A DNA stretch of 64,000 nt, from assembly GCA_963717725.1 (NCBI GenBank), contig CAVQWS010000027.1, positions 124,001-188,000 of the forward strand, written 5' to 3'. The position numbers were made by a program, and so were the translations under genes. The notes beneath the pieces are model-generated. The model was not told the origin of the DNA, did not search any database, and saw nothing but the letters and a program-made list of their open reading frames with translations. This document shows, in pieces, positions 27,320 to 35,571 of this stretch; within the stretch, counting starts at the first letter, position 1; each line of letters starts with the position of its first letter. This DNA comes from AC-32 sp963717725. GTDB lineage: Bacteria; Actinomycetota; Thermoleophilia; Gaiellales; Gaiellaceae.

Positions 27320-27508
27320 TCATCTCCTCAGATTGCGTACCGCGAGAGTCAGCAGCCAAAGTGCGATCACGCCCGCCGCGATCACCACCACGACGAGCCC
27401 GGCGTTGGTGTCGACTGCCTCCGCGGCGGCGGCTGCGATCCCGACGAACGCGATCGCCAGAACGAGGAATAGCGCGCCCAAGGCGGGTCGAGGAGGCGGC
27501 GGAGCCAT
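27320..27508 (-). CDS. small two-helix membrane protein
   Basis: The 62-aa product has two hydrophobic helices (about 11-30 and 38-56) separated by AVDTN and a basic end (RNLRR). It lies 25 bp before the sigma factor start on the same strand and is probably co-transcribed with it. No family recognised. Confidence 0.65.
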   Translation of the reverse strand: MAPPPPRPALGALFLVLAIAFVGIAAAAAEAVDTNAGLVVVVIAAGVIALWLLTLAVRNLRR

Positions 27509-27552
27509 GCCGGGATGCTAGAGCCGCCACGGCTACAATCGAGCCGCAACCT

Positions 27553-27625
27553 AGGGGCGTAGCTCAATTGGCAGAGCACCGGTCTCCAAAACCGGGGGTT
27601 GCAGGTTCGAGTCCTGCCGCCCCTG
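27553..27625 (+). tRNA. tRNA-Trp (CCA)
   Basis: Acceptor AGGGGCG pairs with CGCCCCT; anticodon arm CCGGT-CTCCAAA-ACCGG gives anticodon CCA; T-arm GCAGG-TTCGAGT-CCTGC. Discriminator G, no encoded CCA. The secE-nusG genes that often follow this tRNA in actinobacteria are not here. Confidence 0.95.
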
Positions 27626-27639
27626 CTGGCTAGGGCAAG

Positions 27640-27668
27640 CCGAAACCCGCTCTGCCAGGCGGGTTCGG
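27640..27668 (+). terminator. hairpin after tRNA-Trp
   Basis: AACCCGC-TCTGCCAG-GCGGGTT forms a 7-bp stem 18 nt after the tRNA. The T tract is weak, so termination is probable rather than certain. Confidence 0.55.
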
Positions 27669-27767
27669 CGTCTTTGGGGCTCGGTCTCGTTCACCGCTTG
27701 AAACCGCTAAGGACCGCCCTCACTGGCTCAAAGCTGGCCCACAGCGCTGATCGAGAACCATCGCGGT

Positions 27768-28238
27768 TTAGTGAGCGTGGTACTCGTGAAGCACGGCGTG
27801 GCCACGTCCACGCGCGATCAGCCAACGGTTGAGCGGGAATGCGAGGACAAAGGCGATTACGAGACTTAGCCCCAGGCTCCACCAGAAGAGCGCCTGTCCG
27901 AGTCCGGCGTCGATCGCGCCCGGCACGAGCAGGATGAAGGCGTTATCGACGATCTCCATGACCGTGATCGAAGCGGTGTCAGAGGCAAAGGCCAGCGGGA
28001 GCGCGCGACGGAGCGGTACGCCGGCGCGAAGCACCGGGCCGAGCGTCAACGCATACCCGAAGAAGAAGGCAAGCACGACCGAGATCGCGATGGACGCTGC
28101 GTTCCCCCATCCCAAGGCTGTGGCGATCACCATGCCGAGAACCTCGCCGATCGCGCAACCGGTGAGGCAGTGGGTCGTGGCGCTAAAGGCGGCGCGATTC
28201 AGTGATGCCTGCGCATGGGCGTCGGAGTCGAGGTTCAT
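27768..28238 (-). CDS. DUF4396 membrane protein
   Basis: The 156-aa product (from ATG 28238) has four or five helices and the DUF4396 pattern: FSATTHCLTGCAIGEVLGMV, then LTLGPVLRAGVPLRRAL and SDTASITVMEIVDNAFILLV, with a His-rich tail (RGHAVLHEYHAH). The paired THC..GC near the first helix and the terminal histidines suggest metal contact, possibly copper, but no function is established. An upstream in-frame start would add 21 proline-rich residues and is less likely. Confidence 0.85.
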   Translation of the reverse strand: MNLDSDAHAQASLNRAAFSATTHCLTGCAIGEVLGMVIATALGWGNAASIAISVVLAFFFGYALTLGPVLRAGVPLRRALPLAFASDTASITVMEIVDNAFILLVPGAIDAGLGQALFWWSLGLSLVIAFVLAFPLNRWLIARGRGHAVLHEYHAH

Positions 28239-28301
28239 GGGACCGATGCTAGTCCTCGGGGTAAGCGGCTCCTCGGGGCCGGGCGGCGAGCCAAACCCCA
28301 A

Positions 28302-28440
28302 AGGAAGTGACTCTCTAGTCGGACTGGCCCTGCGGCCAGGACCCCGGCCGAAAGCCCGACGGCCACCAACGCGCCTTGGCGCGCGGAGGCGATGAGCCTA
28401 GGCGAACAGCGTTCCGACTTGCAGGGCCAGCCTCTGTGGC
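28302..28440. ncRNA. structured repeated element, copy A
   Basis: This copy closely matches 33911-34051 in the same orientation. Shared blocks, in order: GACTC, GGACTGGCCCTGCGGCCAGG (28321-28340), CCGGC-Y-GAAAGCCCGA, GCGCGG-R-GG, TAGGC-R-AACAG, TTGCAGGGCCAG and a CTCTxTGTGGC tail. The 5' block folds locally (CTGGCC-CTGC-GGCCAG) or pairs at distance with the 3' block (CTGGCCCTGC with GCAGGGCCAG). No reading frame is conserved. It lies 55 nt before a zinc-ribbon gene on the plus strand and upstream of the DUF4396 gene on the minus strand. Identity unknown: leader RNA, small RNA or mobile repeat. Confidence 0.6.
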
Positions 28441-28494
28441 AGGCATCGCCCGAGCGAAGACGTGCACGACCGGCCTCGCCCTAGACTCGACCCA

Positions 28495-28668
28495 GTGAGC
28501 GTCGAGCGCGCTGCCCTAATCCCTGAGTGCGGCGAGTGCCAGGCCGCCTGGCTATGGGCCGACCAGGAGCGCTGGCGCGCCTGCCTCGGCGGAGACGATC
28601 TCGCTGAGCCGGCCGCGCTCGTCTTCTACTGCCCGCGCTGCGCCGAGCGGGAGTTCGGCGCGGTCTAG
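28495..28668 (+). CDS. small zinc-ribbon protein
   Basis: The 57-aa product has ECGEC near the N-terminus and YCPRCAEREFGAV at the C-terminus, a four-Cys zinc ribbon. GTG 28495 is the likely start (VSVERAALIPECGEC). It lies 55 nt after element copy A. No family recognised. Confidence 0.7.
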   Translation: MSVERAALIPECGECQAAWLWADQERWRACLGGDDLAEPAALVFYCPRCAEREFGAV

Positions 28669-28779
28669 GCCGCAGCCGCGGATTCTTGGTCCGCTTGCGA
28701 GAAAGATGTTTCCCGTAGGGATCTTAGAAAACGGTCGGGGTCGCGCGGCTTACAACCTCCCGGTGCTGCGCCTCACGCG

Positions 28780-29586
28780 CTAGCCGCCGCCAACAGGTCC
28801 CGAACCGGCGTCGTACTTCGGGAAGTACTGGACTGCCTGCTGTCCGGCCACGGTCCGAAACGGCTTCCCCTCGTCGTCGATCACCGTGGAGCCGTGCTTT
28901 CCGTGGTAGACCCATTGGAGGTTCGCCCGCCAGGTGCAGTCGCAGTTCAGAGCATAGGCTCGGATGTCAAGGACCTCTGGATCGGTCTGGGAGACCTTGT
29001 AGGGGAAGTCGATCGCCGGCTTCAGCGGCTTGAACTCCGCCGGTATGGAGCGGACCACCGGAGGGCTCTTGTCGAGCATGACCTCGAAGAAGCGCACTCC
29101 TACGGGGCCGCCGCCGGTGACCATGTAGTGCACGCCCTTTCGCGGCGGAGCCGCGCGGTCGACCACCACCACGGTGAGTCCCGTAAGGACAACGGGGTCC
29201 GGCGTGGCTCCTTCGAGCACGACTTGCACGGCGGTCATGTCGGCGTCGACACCCCCGTGCGTCCGAGCCCACGGGTCCCATGTCTCGAGGTTGGCCAGAT
29301 CGCCGGTCGGAAGCGGGATTGCCTTGACAGACGAGGCGGAGCCAGCGAGGAACCAATGGCCGGACCCCCTACTCGCTGAGTGGGTGACTGTCGCGACAAC
29401 CGGTGCCGCCTGATCCTTGACGAGGCCGCGAGCATGGTCGACGCCGGACCTGATACCGACCGTCACATAGCTCGTGACAGCGGCGGCGATTCCAGCAAGA
29501 AGAAGGCCGATCAGCCACTTCCTCGCCCGCTTCCCGGACTCGAACAGCCCGCGCACCCCGGGCGACTCCCTGTTCGACTTCGACAC
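28780..29586 (-). CDS. membrane-anchored protein of unknown function
   Basis: The 268-aa product starts at GTG 29586 behind AGAAGG. It has a short basic cytoplasmic tail, one transmembrane helix (about residues 25-45, WLIGLLLAGIAAAVTSYVTV) and a large exported part with beta-rich segments (VVLTGLTVVVVDRAAPP, RFFEVMLDKSPP, AYALNCDCTWRANLQWVYHG). The CDC pair is the only cysteine cluster. No homologue comes to mind. It stands between intergenic stretches on both sides. Confidence 0.75.
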   Translation of the reverse strand: MSKSNRESPGVRGLFESGKRARKWLIGLLLAGIAAAVTSYVTVGIRSGVDHARGLVKDQAAPVVATVTHSASRGSGHWFLAGSASSVKAIPLPTGDLANLETWDPWARTHGGVDADMTAVQVVLEGATPDPVVLTGLTVVVVDRAAPPRKGVHYMVTGGGPVGVRFFEVMLDKSPPVVRSIPAEFKPLKPAIDFPYKVSQTDPEVLDIRAYALNCDCTWRANLQWVYHGKHGSTVIDDEGKPFRTVAGQQAVQYFPKYDAGSGPVGGG

Positions 29587-29799
29587 GCGCACCCTTCTCT
29601 CGCGGCGTCTCCCACAGTACAACCCTTCGCGCGAGGCGCTAGCACGCCTCCGACGAATAATCGGGCTAGGTGCCGAGCCGAACGCCCGGGCGCTGCAATG
29701 CGGCCCGGCCCGAGGCTTACGCTACGCCGCGAGCACGACGCCTACGGCTGATGGAGCTCGCCCAGTGGCTAGGGGAGCGCGAGGGCGGTTTTGCGCCCC

Positions 29800-30006
29800 T
29801 CACTCTGCTCGGCGCATCGCTCTGTACACCGAGTCCCAATGCGAGGAGACCTCCTCCAAGGCGCGGGCCGTGGTCAGAGCGGCTGACTCCAAGCCTTCGA
29901 TGATCCTCTCGACTTCAGCCAAGCGCGTCTCGAGGGCGTGGACCTTTTGCCCAAGGCTGTCCAGTTCCTGGGCAAGGACTTCGCTCTCGCTGCTTCCGGC
30001 AGCCAT
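29800..30006 (-). CDS. small coiled-coil protein
   Basis: The 68-aa product is almost entirely heptad-like: EVLAQELDSLGQKVHALETR then LAEVERIIEGLESAALTTAR. This predicts a long coiled coil. It follows the next small gene on the same strand by 26 bp. Function unknown. Confidence 0.6.
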   Translation of the reverse strand: MAAGSSESEVLAQELDSLGQKVHALETRLAEVERIIEGLESAALTTARALEEVSSHWDSVYRAMRRAE

Positions 30007-30032
30007 GACGGCGAGTCCGATTCTATGGGGTG

Positions 30033-30236
30033 CTACCCGTCCTCGATGTCTTCGACGCGGTTCGCGAGCAGGTGGAATGAACGCTGCACGGCGATGACCA
30101 GCCCCATCAGCAGATGATTCATCTCTTCCACCGGCGGTGCAACTCCTGACCCACCCGCAGCCTGTGCCTTCTCGTACGCGGGCAGGGACTTCACCTCGCG
30201 CCGAAATATCTCATCGATCTCGTCCCCTAAAGCCAT
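30033..30236 (-). CDS. small hypothetical protein
   Basis: The 67-aa product (MALGDEIDEIFRREVKSLPA ... MNHLLMGLVIAVQRSFHLLA) starts at ATG 30236 with GGGAGA six bases upstream. It is probably co-transcribed with the coiled-coil gene after it. No family recognised. Confidence 0.6.
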   Translation of the reverse strand: MALGDEIDEIFRREVKSLPAYEKAQAAGGSGVAPPVEEMNHLLMGLVIAVQRSFHLLANRVEDIEDG

Positions 30237-30491
30237 TGCCGTCTCCCGTTCGATTGCGGCAACACTAGAGCAGGCGACTGAACGGCTGAAGAAGGGCGGC
30301 GGCGAGGCGAACGACTAGGACGCTCCCCCCACGTGTACCCTTGCTTCCAGCAGCGAGTAGTCGAATCTCCTCGCGGAGCTGCACGAGCCCGCGCCTCCTC
30401 TCCTCTTTGTCGTGAAGGCCCGCTTTTCCGGGCTGTTCGCATTCGGCCCACGGATCGCCTCGCGGGTGTAAGGCCGAGGAACGGAGCGCGA

Positions 30492-31394
30492 GTGCCCTCG
30501 AGCGCAAACCAAGCCCGGATCCACAGTCCCCTGGCGGGTCCTGCGGCAGCGGTAGAAGACCCGCCCCAGGTCACGACCGACTCGCTCCAGCTCTTCCTGA
30601 AGGACATCGGCAAGGTCGACCTGCTGACCGCAGCGCAGGAGGTCGAGCTGGCCAAGCGGATCGAGCGGGGCGAGCATTGCGCCAAGCAGGCGATGGTCGA
30701 GGCCAACCTGCGCCTGGTCGTCTCGATCGCCAAGAAGTACCGCAACCAGGGACTGCCCTTCCTCGATTTGATCCAGGAGGGGACGATCGGGCTCGTGCGC
30801 GCGGCCGAGAAGTTCGACCACCGCAAGGGCTTCAAGTTCTCGACCTACGCGACGTGGTGGATCCGCCAGGCCGTCGCCCGCGCGCTCGCGGACAAGGCGC
30901 GGACGATCCGGATGCCGGTCCACATCGTCGAGAAGCTGAACAAGATCGTCCGCTCGGAGCGGAAGCTGCGCGCCGAGCTCGGGCGCGAGCCGACCTCGTT
31001 CGAGATCGGGATCGACGTCGAGCTGACCGTGGACGAGGTCGAGCAGATCCGCCGCAGCTCGCAGGCGCCGGTCTCGCTGGAGAAGCCGGTCGGGAGCGAG
31101 GAGCACTCGGAGTTGGGGCACTTACTGAGTGACGACAGCGAGCCGCTGCCCGACGAGCTGGCCGAGGTCGAGCTGCGCAAGGAGACGCTGCGCGAGATTC
31201 TCGCCACGCTCTCGAGCCGCCAACGAAGAGTGCTCGAGCTGCGCTACGGGCTCAACGGCGAGCACCCGTGCACGCTGGAGGAGGTCGGCAAGACCTTCAA
31301 CGTGACGCGCGAGCGCATCCGGCAGATCGAGAGGGACGGTTTGAACCGGCTGAAGGCGCACGCAAGCACGGCCAAGCTTGATCGCGACCTCTAG
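30492..31394 (+). CDS. primary-type sigma-70 factor (RpoD/SigA family)
   Basis: The 300-aa product has region 1.2 (DSLQLFLKDIGKVDLLTAAQ), region 2 (LRLVVSIAKKYRNQGLPFLD, FSTYATWWIRQAVARAL), region 3 (IVEKLNKIVRSERKLRAELG) and region 4 (RRVLELRYGLNGEHPCTLEE, then TRERIRQIERDGLNRLK). The sequence matches group 1/2 sigma factors that recognise vegetative promoters. GTG 30492 is placed 5 nt after a GGAG; a longer upstream reading of 53 Arg-rich residues is unlikely to be translated. Region 1.1 is absent, so it may be an alternative SigB/HrdA-like copy rather than the housekeeping factor. Confidence 0.9.
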   Translation: MPSSANQARIHSPLAGPAAAVEDPPQVTTDSLQLFLKDIGKVDLLTAAQEVELAKRIERGEHCAKQAMVEANLRLVVSIAKKYRNQGLPFLDLIQEGTIGLVRAAEKFDHRKGFKFSTYATWWIRQAVARALADKARTIRMPVHIVEKLNKIVRSERKLRAELGREPTSFEIGIDVELTVDEVEQIRRSSQAPVSLEKPVGSEEHSELGHLLSDDSEPLPDELAEVELRKETLREILATLSSRQRRVLELRYGLNGEHPCTLEEVGKTFNVTRERIRQIERDGLNRLKAHASTAKLDRDL

Positions 31395-31733
31395 TTGCCG
31401 ACATCCACCGCAGGGATAGGCCGGGCGACGAGCGAACGCCTCAGGAGGCTTCCCGGTGGTAGCCCTCGTGGGGCCAGCGCCGGAGTGCCGGCGAGGAGCG
31501 GCGCCCAGGCCGCGAACGGGCCGAGCGGACCGGGTCGTTGATGAGCGCGGCGACTGCGCCGCGGATCCGACGGCCCAGCAGGATCGCGGCTATGGTGGTC
31601 TCAGCGCGTTGGCTCTAGTTGTTGAAGCCGTCGAGGCTGTGCACGTTCCTCTCCGACTGTGACCCTGGCCTGACCGCCGCAGTGCGCCCATTCGAGCGCT
31701 CTGCCCTGCAAGACCCCACAGAAGGAGCATCAC
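31395..31733. other. intergenic region without a supported gene
   Basis: This stretch holds a CCTCAGGAGG inverted repeat near its 5' end and the ribosome site (AAGGAG) of the next gene. A 68-codon plus-strand frame is Arg/Ala-rich with no recognisable sequence, so I do not call it. Confidence 0.5.
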
Positions 31734-32048
31734 ATGCATGCCACCATTCGTCGTTACGAAGGCGTCGACGCGACCCGCATGAACGAGGTCGTGGGCAAGA
31801 TCAACGAGACGCTCGTCCCGCAGCTCCGCGAGCTTTCCGGTTTCACCGGCTACTACCTCATCCAGGCCGACAACGGCATCCTGAGCTCGGTCAGTCTCTT
31901 CGAGGGGCCTGAGCAGACGGAAGAGTCCACGAAGCTCGTCTCGAAGTGGATCAGCGACGAGAACTTCACCTCGGTGATTCCGAACGCGCCGAGGATCACC
32001 AGCGGCAAGGTCGTCGCTCACAGCGACCGCGTCCTCGCCGTCGCCTAG
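31734..32048 (+). CDS. ABM/dimeric alpha-beta barrel-type small protein
   Basis: The 104-aa product begins MHATIRRYEGVDATRMNEVV and contains LSGFTGYYLIQADNGILSSV and SLFEGPEQTEESTKL, the pattern of ferredoxin-like dimeric barrel proteins (antibiotic-biosynthesis-monooxygenase-like or YCII-like). No catalytic residue can be pointed to. ATG 31734 lies six bases after AAGGAG. A strong hairpin follows. Confidence 0.8.
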   Translation: MHATIRRYEGVDATRMNEVVGKINETLVPQLRELSGFTGYYLIQADNGILSSVSLFEGPEQTEESTKLVSKWISDENFTSVIPNAPRITSGKVVAHSDRVLAVA

Positions 32049-32068
32049 CTCGACCGTATTCCGCGTCA

Positions 32069-32097
32069 CCGAGAGGCCCGGCCCAGCCGGGCCTCTC
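32069..32097 (+). terminator. transcription terminator hairpin
   Basis: CGAGAGGCCCGGC-CCA-GCCGGGCCTCTCG is a perfect 13-bp stem just after the ABM-type gene. There is no T tract. Confidence 0.7.
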
Positions 32098-32231
32098 GTG
32101 CACTCTGGCCCAGTCACTTAACGGTTTGAGAGAGCTCCGGCGAGGCAAACCACGCGAGGCTGAAGTGGACGCCGACGCCGTAGCGGGCGCGGTCGTCGAC
32201 CGGCTGCGATTGTCGCCGCGCGAGATTCCAG

Positions 32232-33302
32232 TTACGTGGTGGCCCACGCATGCGCCAGCGAGAGGCCGCCGCGCCACGCCACGGCGAAGAGGAGGATCGC
32301 CGCGCCGCAGAAGATCCCGAGGGCGGCGACGGAGAGGGCGACGGCGAGCGCCTGCGAGGGCTCGACACCTGCGGCGATGAGGGCTGCGCCACTGGCGCCG
32401 ACCTGCGCGACCGCGCCTGCGGGACCGACCGGTAGCGCCGCCCCCGCCGCACCGGCGCAGAGGAAGAGGAGCGCGAGCGGGAAGGAGAAACCGACCCCGA
32501 GCGTGCCCAGGAGCAAGAAAAGCGCGATCGCCCGGACAAGCCAGCAGGCGGACACGAGCGCCCACGCTTCCGATGCTGCCCGCCGGGAGGTCGTTCGCGC
32601 GTTCAGCCAGCGTCCGAGCCGGAAGCGCAAGGCCCGCGTGCTTGCGGCCAGGTGCGGCAGGGCGAGGATTACGGCGCCGGCCGCGACTCCAGCGGCAGCG
32701 ACCACGGCGAGGCCGGCGCGGACGCCCATCCCTGCGCCAGGGAACGCAGCTGCGACAAGGGCGAGCGGCGCCAGGGCGACGCTGTCGATTAGGCCGAGCA
32801 TCACGAGCGATAGGCAGAGCGCACGAACGCCGGCGGGACAGCCCGGGTAGCGGCGGACGACGGCGACCCGCATCGCATCGTCGAAGCGGCCGGGAAGGAC
32901 GACTCCGATCAGCGCGGCGCTGCCGTTGCCGGCCGCGAGCGCAAGCACCTTCGGCCGCTCGTCCACCGTGAACAGACGCCCCCACCCGTAGGCCTTGAGG
33001 ATCTGAGCAAGGAGAAGGAACAGCCCCGCCGCCACGAGCAGAGCGGGGTTTCCACTCGCGAGCGGCCAGGAGGTCGTCGCGAAATGACGAGCGGCCAGCA
33101 GCGCCAGGGCGAGCACAAGGGCTCCCGACCCGGCGGCGAGCACCCACTGGCCTCTCTGTGATCGACCGAGGCGCCAGAGCGCTCCGACCAGCAGGCGGTA
33201 CCTGCCTTCGAGCACGATCGGCGCAAGCGGAACGGCGATCACCGCCAGCGGGTCGCGCTGGAGGCGGGTGCCCGGTGGCACAGGGGCCGGGGCTACCTTC
33301 AT
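32232..33302 (-). CDS. UPF0104/LPG-synthase-TM-type membrane protein
   Basis: The 356-aa product has about eight transmembrane helices. LLLAQILKAYGWGRLF, SAALIGVVLPGRFDDAMRVA and the GPAGAVAQVGASGAALIAAG segment fit the flippase-like 'lysylphosphatidylglycerol synthase TM region' family (also called AglD/UPF0104). The family moves or modifies lipid-linked substrates in some cases; no enzymatic domain is fused here. The ATG at 33302 gives MKVAPAPVPPGTRLQRD. Confidence 0.82.
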   Translation of the reverse strand: MKVAPAPVPPGTRLQRDPLAVIAVPLAPIVLEGRYRLLVGALWRLGRSQRGQWVLAAGSGALVLALALLAARHFATTSWPLASGNPALLVAAGLFLLLAQILKAYGWGRLFTVDERPKVLALAAGNGSAALIGVVLPGRFDDAMRVAVVRRYPGCPAGVRALCLSLVMLGLIDSVALAPLALVAAAFPGAGMGVRAGLAVVAAAGVAAGAVILALPHLAASTRALRFRLGRWLNARTTSRRAASEAWALVSACWLVRAIALFLLLGTLGVGFSFPLALLFLCAGAAGAALPVGPAGAVAQVGASGAALIAAGVEPSQALAVALSVAALGIFCGAAILLFAVAWRGGLSLAHAWATT

Positions 33303-33910
33303 GGCCCTCTCCCTTCGGGATCACGCGCCAGTCAACGGACCGGTCTCGATTCTACGCTGGATCCGGCCCCACATCATCCGCCCACCCGATCACGCGCATC
33401 GGAGCGGCTGCTGCCTCGGCGGAAATGGGCAGAGAGTGCACGCGCGGCCGGTGGCGGAGCAGCATGCGCCGGCTGCCCGATGCAGATTCCAGTCAACTGC
33501 CCGGCGCTGGACCCGAGAGCCAAAGCGGTCGCGCCGCAAGTCAGGGGCGGGCGGCGCTCACTGGCGCGCGCGACCGGCGCGCACACCTAGCTCGGGAGTC
33601 CGAAATCACGCCGAGCTCGCCGAAGCTCCGCCGCGAGCTGTTCGAGATCGCCCTGCGCGTATGCGCCGGCCAACGCCTCCATTCTTTTTCAGCGCGCGCT
33701 CGTAAAGGCTCATTCGATCAGCGACTCGGCAGACAAGCGGCGCGATTCTCGCCCCTATCTCCCAGTGTGTGCGGCTAGGAATTCTTGTCGAGCCCGAGCC
33801 ATTTGCGGATCTTCGCCATGAGGTCGCTCATGGGACGACTCTGCGCGTCTTCGTACGGCGTCGGGCCACGAAGGTTTGGCGGAACGCTGAGCGAAGGGCG
33901 GCGGGTCAGA

Positions 33911-34051
33911 GGAGTAGACTCGTTGGACTGGCCCTGCGGCCAGGATTCCGGCTGAAAGCCCGAAGTCCGTCGATCGAGCCCTCCGGGCGCGGGAGATGAC
34001 ACGAGCTTAGGCAAACAGAGTTCGAGTTGCAGGGCCAGCACTCTTTGTGGC
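33911..34051. ncRNA. structured repeated element, copy B
   Basis: This is the second copy of the element at 28302-28440, same orientation. GGACTGGCCCTGCGGCCAGG is at 33925-33944 and GCAGGGCCAG at 34029-34038. The central part differs (GAGCCC-TCC-GGGC here against CGCGCC-TT-GGCGCG in copy A) yet still forms a GC-rich hairpin, which supports RNA structure. It lies 60 nt before the DUF6582-like remnant on the plus strand. Confidence 0.6.
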
Positions 34052-34110
34052 GGCCTCTCTGTTCGCAGCCGGTGAAGTCGGGCCCGGCCGGTTCTTGCGA
34101 CCATCTGGGC

Positions 34111-34269
34111 ATGCCACCGCTTGGTGGGAAGGAGCGAGCAGAGCTTCCCGATAGTGCGTTCGCATACATCGACTCGCGCGGTCGACGTCGTCTGCCGATC
34201 CACGACGCAGCGCACGTCCGGAAAGCCGTAATCGCTCGCACTGGCGGCACTCGCGATGGACATGTCTAA
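34111..34269 (+). pseudogene. truncated short basic protein, DUF6582-like
   Basis: The 52-aa reading has ELPDSAFAYIDSRGRRRLPI followed by HDAAHVRKAVIA. Related actinobacterial and phage proteins run 'LPDSAFAY.DS.GRRRLPI.D.AHVRNALARF' and go on for 30 or more residues; here the frame ends quickly in RTGGTRDGHV. I treat it as a remnant. The family assignment is from memory of the motif. Confidence 0.5.
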
Positions 34270-34352
34270 CTCGCCTGCGTCGGAGGAACGACAACGCCGC
34301 TGTACGAGCGTCCCTCTCGCCAGACGAAACCCGCTCACACGGTTGCTCTGAT

Positions 34353-34377
34353 GGGGGAGGGCCGGAAGCCCTCCCCC
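34353..34377 (-). terminator. terminator of the YVTN propeller gene
   Basis: GGGGGAGGGC-CGGAA-GCCCTCCCCC forms a perfect 10-bp stem six bases after the propeller stop codon (minus strand). No long T tract follows. Confidence 0.7.
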
Positions 34378-34382
34378 GGCTG

Positions 34383-35438
34383 CTACCGCAGCACCTGTGG
34401 CTCGTAGAAGACCCCGTGAGGCCATGGCCCGCCTGGATAGGTCCACGTGTTGAGGATCTCTCCGGAGTCGTTGGCTACGACGGCGATCGCCCCCGGTTGG
34501 CCGACCGACGTGCTTTCTAGCGCGACGAAGGTGTACTTGCCGTTTGCCGAGAGCCATTCGTGGCCGCTGATGCCATAGCCCGGAAACGTCACGAATCGGA
34601 CCGAGAGCGTTTCGGTATCCATGAGCGCCAGTTGCGGAATCGAGCGCAAGCCGACGACCAGCGTGTTGCCGTCATTCGTCATCCGGAGCGTGTCCGGTTG
34701 GACGCCGATGACGGTCTCGCCGCTCAGCACCGGCGTCTCGCCGGAGACGTCGTAGACCTTGACAGCGTTGTCGTTGCGAATCGAGACGTACGCGGTCTTG
34801 CGATTCGGGGTCACCAGGACCTCGCTCGGCCGTCTGCCGGTCGGGATCTCCCACAACCGCTCACCCGTCGCCGCATCGAGCTTGGAGAGCGTGCCGGTGT
34901 CGGTTTGCACCGAGCCTTCGTTCGTCGCGTATAGGTCCTTCCCGTCGTTGCTGATCCAGACAGCGTGCGTCTTGGCGCCGGGATTGGCGCTGGCGGTGTA
35001 CTCCGCCACGCGCTCGTCAATGGATGTGTCCACGACCCCGACCTTGTTCGTCCCGTACTCGCCCACGTAGACGAACCTGCCGTTTGGGCTCGCCATGATG
35101 TGATGCGGAAACGGCCCGATCGGGATGTGGTCCACGACCGAGAGGTCGTTCTTCGAAACGACCGTCAGCTGATTGCTCCGCTCGTCGGCCGTATAGACCT
35201 TGCCGGTTCCGTGTGGCGCGGTCACGCCGATTGGGCGCCGGCCGACCGGGAAGACGCCGAGCACGTCTCCGGTGGAAGCGTCGAAGGCCGCCAGCGTGTT
35301 CGGGCCGCCGTCGAAGCGCTCTACTGCCCAGACTGTGCCGCTGACGGGAATCTCTTTCTTCGCCTTGCTCGCTCCGGCGACGGTGCCGACGGTCGCCAAG
35401 GCGCCGAGCAGCAGTGCAAGCAACGCAAGCTTGCGCAT
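34383..35438 (-). CDS. secreted YVTN-family beta-propeller protein
   Basis: The 351-aa product has a signal peptide (MRKLALLALLLGALATVGTV, cut near AGA) and repeated strands such as VYTADERSNQLTVVSKNDLS, RFVYVGEYGTNKVGVVDTSI and TAYVSIRNDNAVKVYDVSGE. These are YVTN seven-blade propeller repeats, common in surface proteins and scaffolds. ATG 35438 is behind a perfect AGGAGG at 6 nt, so the start is firm. It is divergent from a LysR regulator, which probably controls it. Confidence 0.9.
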   Translation of the reverse strand: MRKLALLALLLGALATVGTVAGASKAKKEIPVSGTVWAVERFDGGPNTLAAFDASTGDVLGVFPVGRRPIGVTAPHGTGKVYTADERSNQLTVVSKNDLSVVDHIPIGPFPHHIMASPNGRFVYVGEYGTNKVGVVDTSIDERVAEYTASANPGAKTHAVWISNDGKDLYATNEGSVQTDTGTLSKLDAATGERLWEIPTGRRPSEVLVTPNRKTAYVSIRNDNAVKVYDVSGETPVLSGETVIGVQPDTLRMTNDGNTLVVGLRSIPQLALMDTETLSVRFVTFPGYGISGHEWLSANGKYTFVALESTSVGQPGAIAVVANDSGEILNTWTYPGGPWPHGVFYEPQVLR

Positions 35439-35555
35439 GGTGGACCTCCTCTGCGGTAGCGGTTCCGGCGGTCCGGCGAGGCTCTGAGACTGCCGAGGAA
35501 CATGTCCACCGTACGTCCGCAGAGCCAGAACTTCAAAGACCTGTTGCTCACGAGC

Positions 35556-35563
35556 GTTATAAC
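35556..35563. promoter_or_regulatory. possible LysR operator core
   Basis: GTTATAAC is an 8-bp palindrome 8 bp upstream of the LysR start, in the 133-bp divergent promoter. LysR proteins often bind short dyads here; evidence is position only. Confidence 0.3.
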
Positions 35564-35571
35564 TTCCATTC

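Larger units (their letters stand above)
33303..34352. other. long degenerate intergenic region
   Basis: About 1 kb without an intact gene of usual size. It contains a 31-codon minus-strand frame at 33587-33682 (MEALAGAYAQGDLEQLAAEL...), possibly the end of a frame-broken gene whose start would be ATG 33712 (MSLYERALKK). Other contents are an 18-codon minus frame ending at 33778 (MSDLMAKIRKWLGLDKNS), element copy B, and the DUF6582-like fragment at 34111. The mix of gene pieces suggests decay. Confidence 0.5.

Noticed and set aside
28381..28430. Hammerhead-ribozyme-like string in element copy A (CGATGAG ... CGAA)
   Set aside because: The required CUGANGA and GAAAC core is not present and copy B lacks the string.
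30333..30491. 53-residue N-terminal extension of the RpoD-type sigma factor
   Set aside because: Arg/Pro-rich with no region 1.1 character and a good ribosome site lies before GTG 30492.
31456..31662. 68-codon plus-strand frame before the ABM-type gene
   Set aside because: No ribosome site and no recognisable sequence; Arg/Ala-rich composition typical of chance frames.
28302..34051. Integron attC sites as identity of the repeated elements
   Set aside because: No GTTRRRY/RYYYAAC ends and a core sigma factor gene sits between copies, unlike a cassette array.
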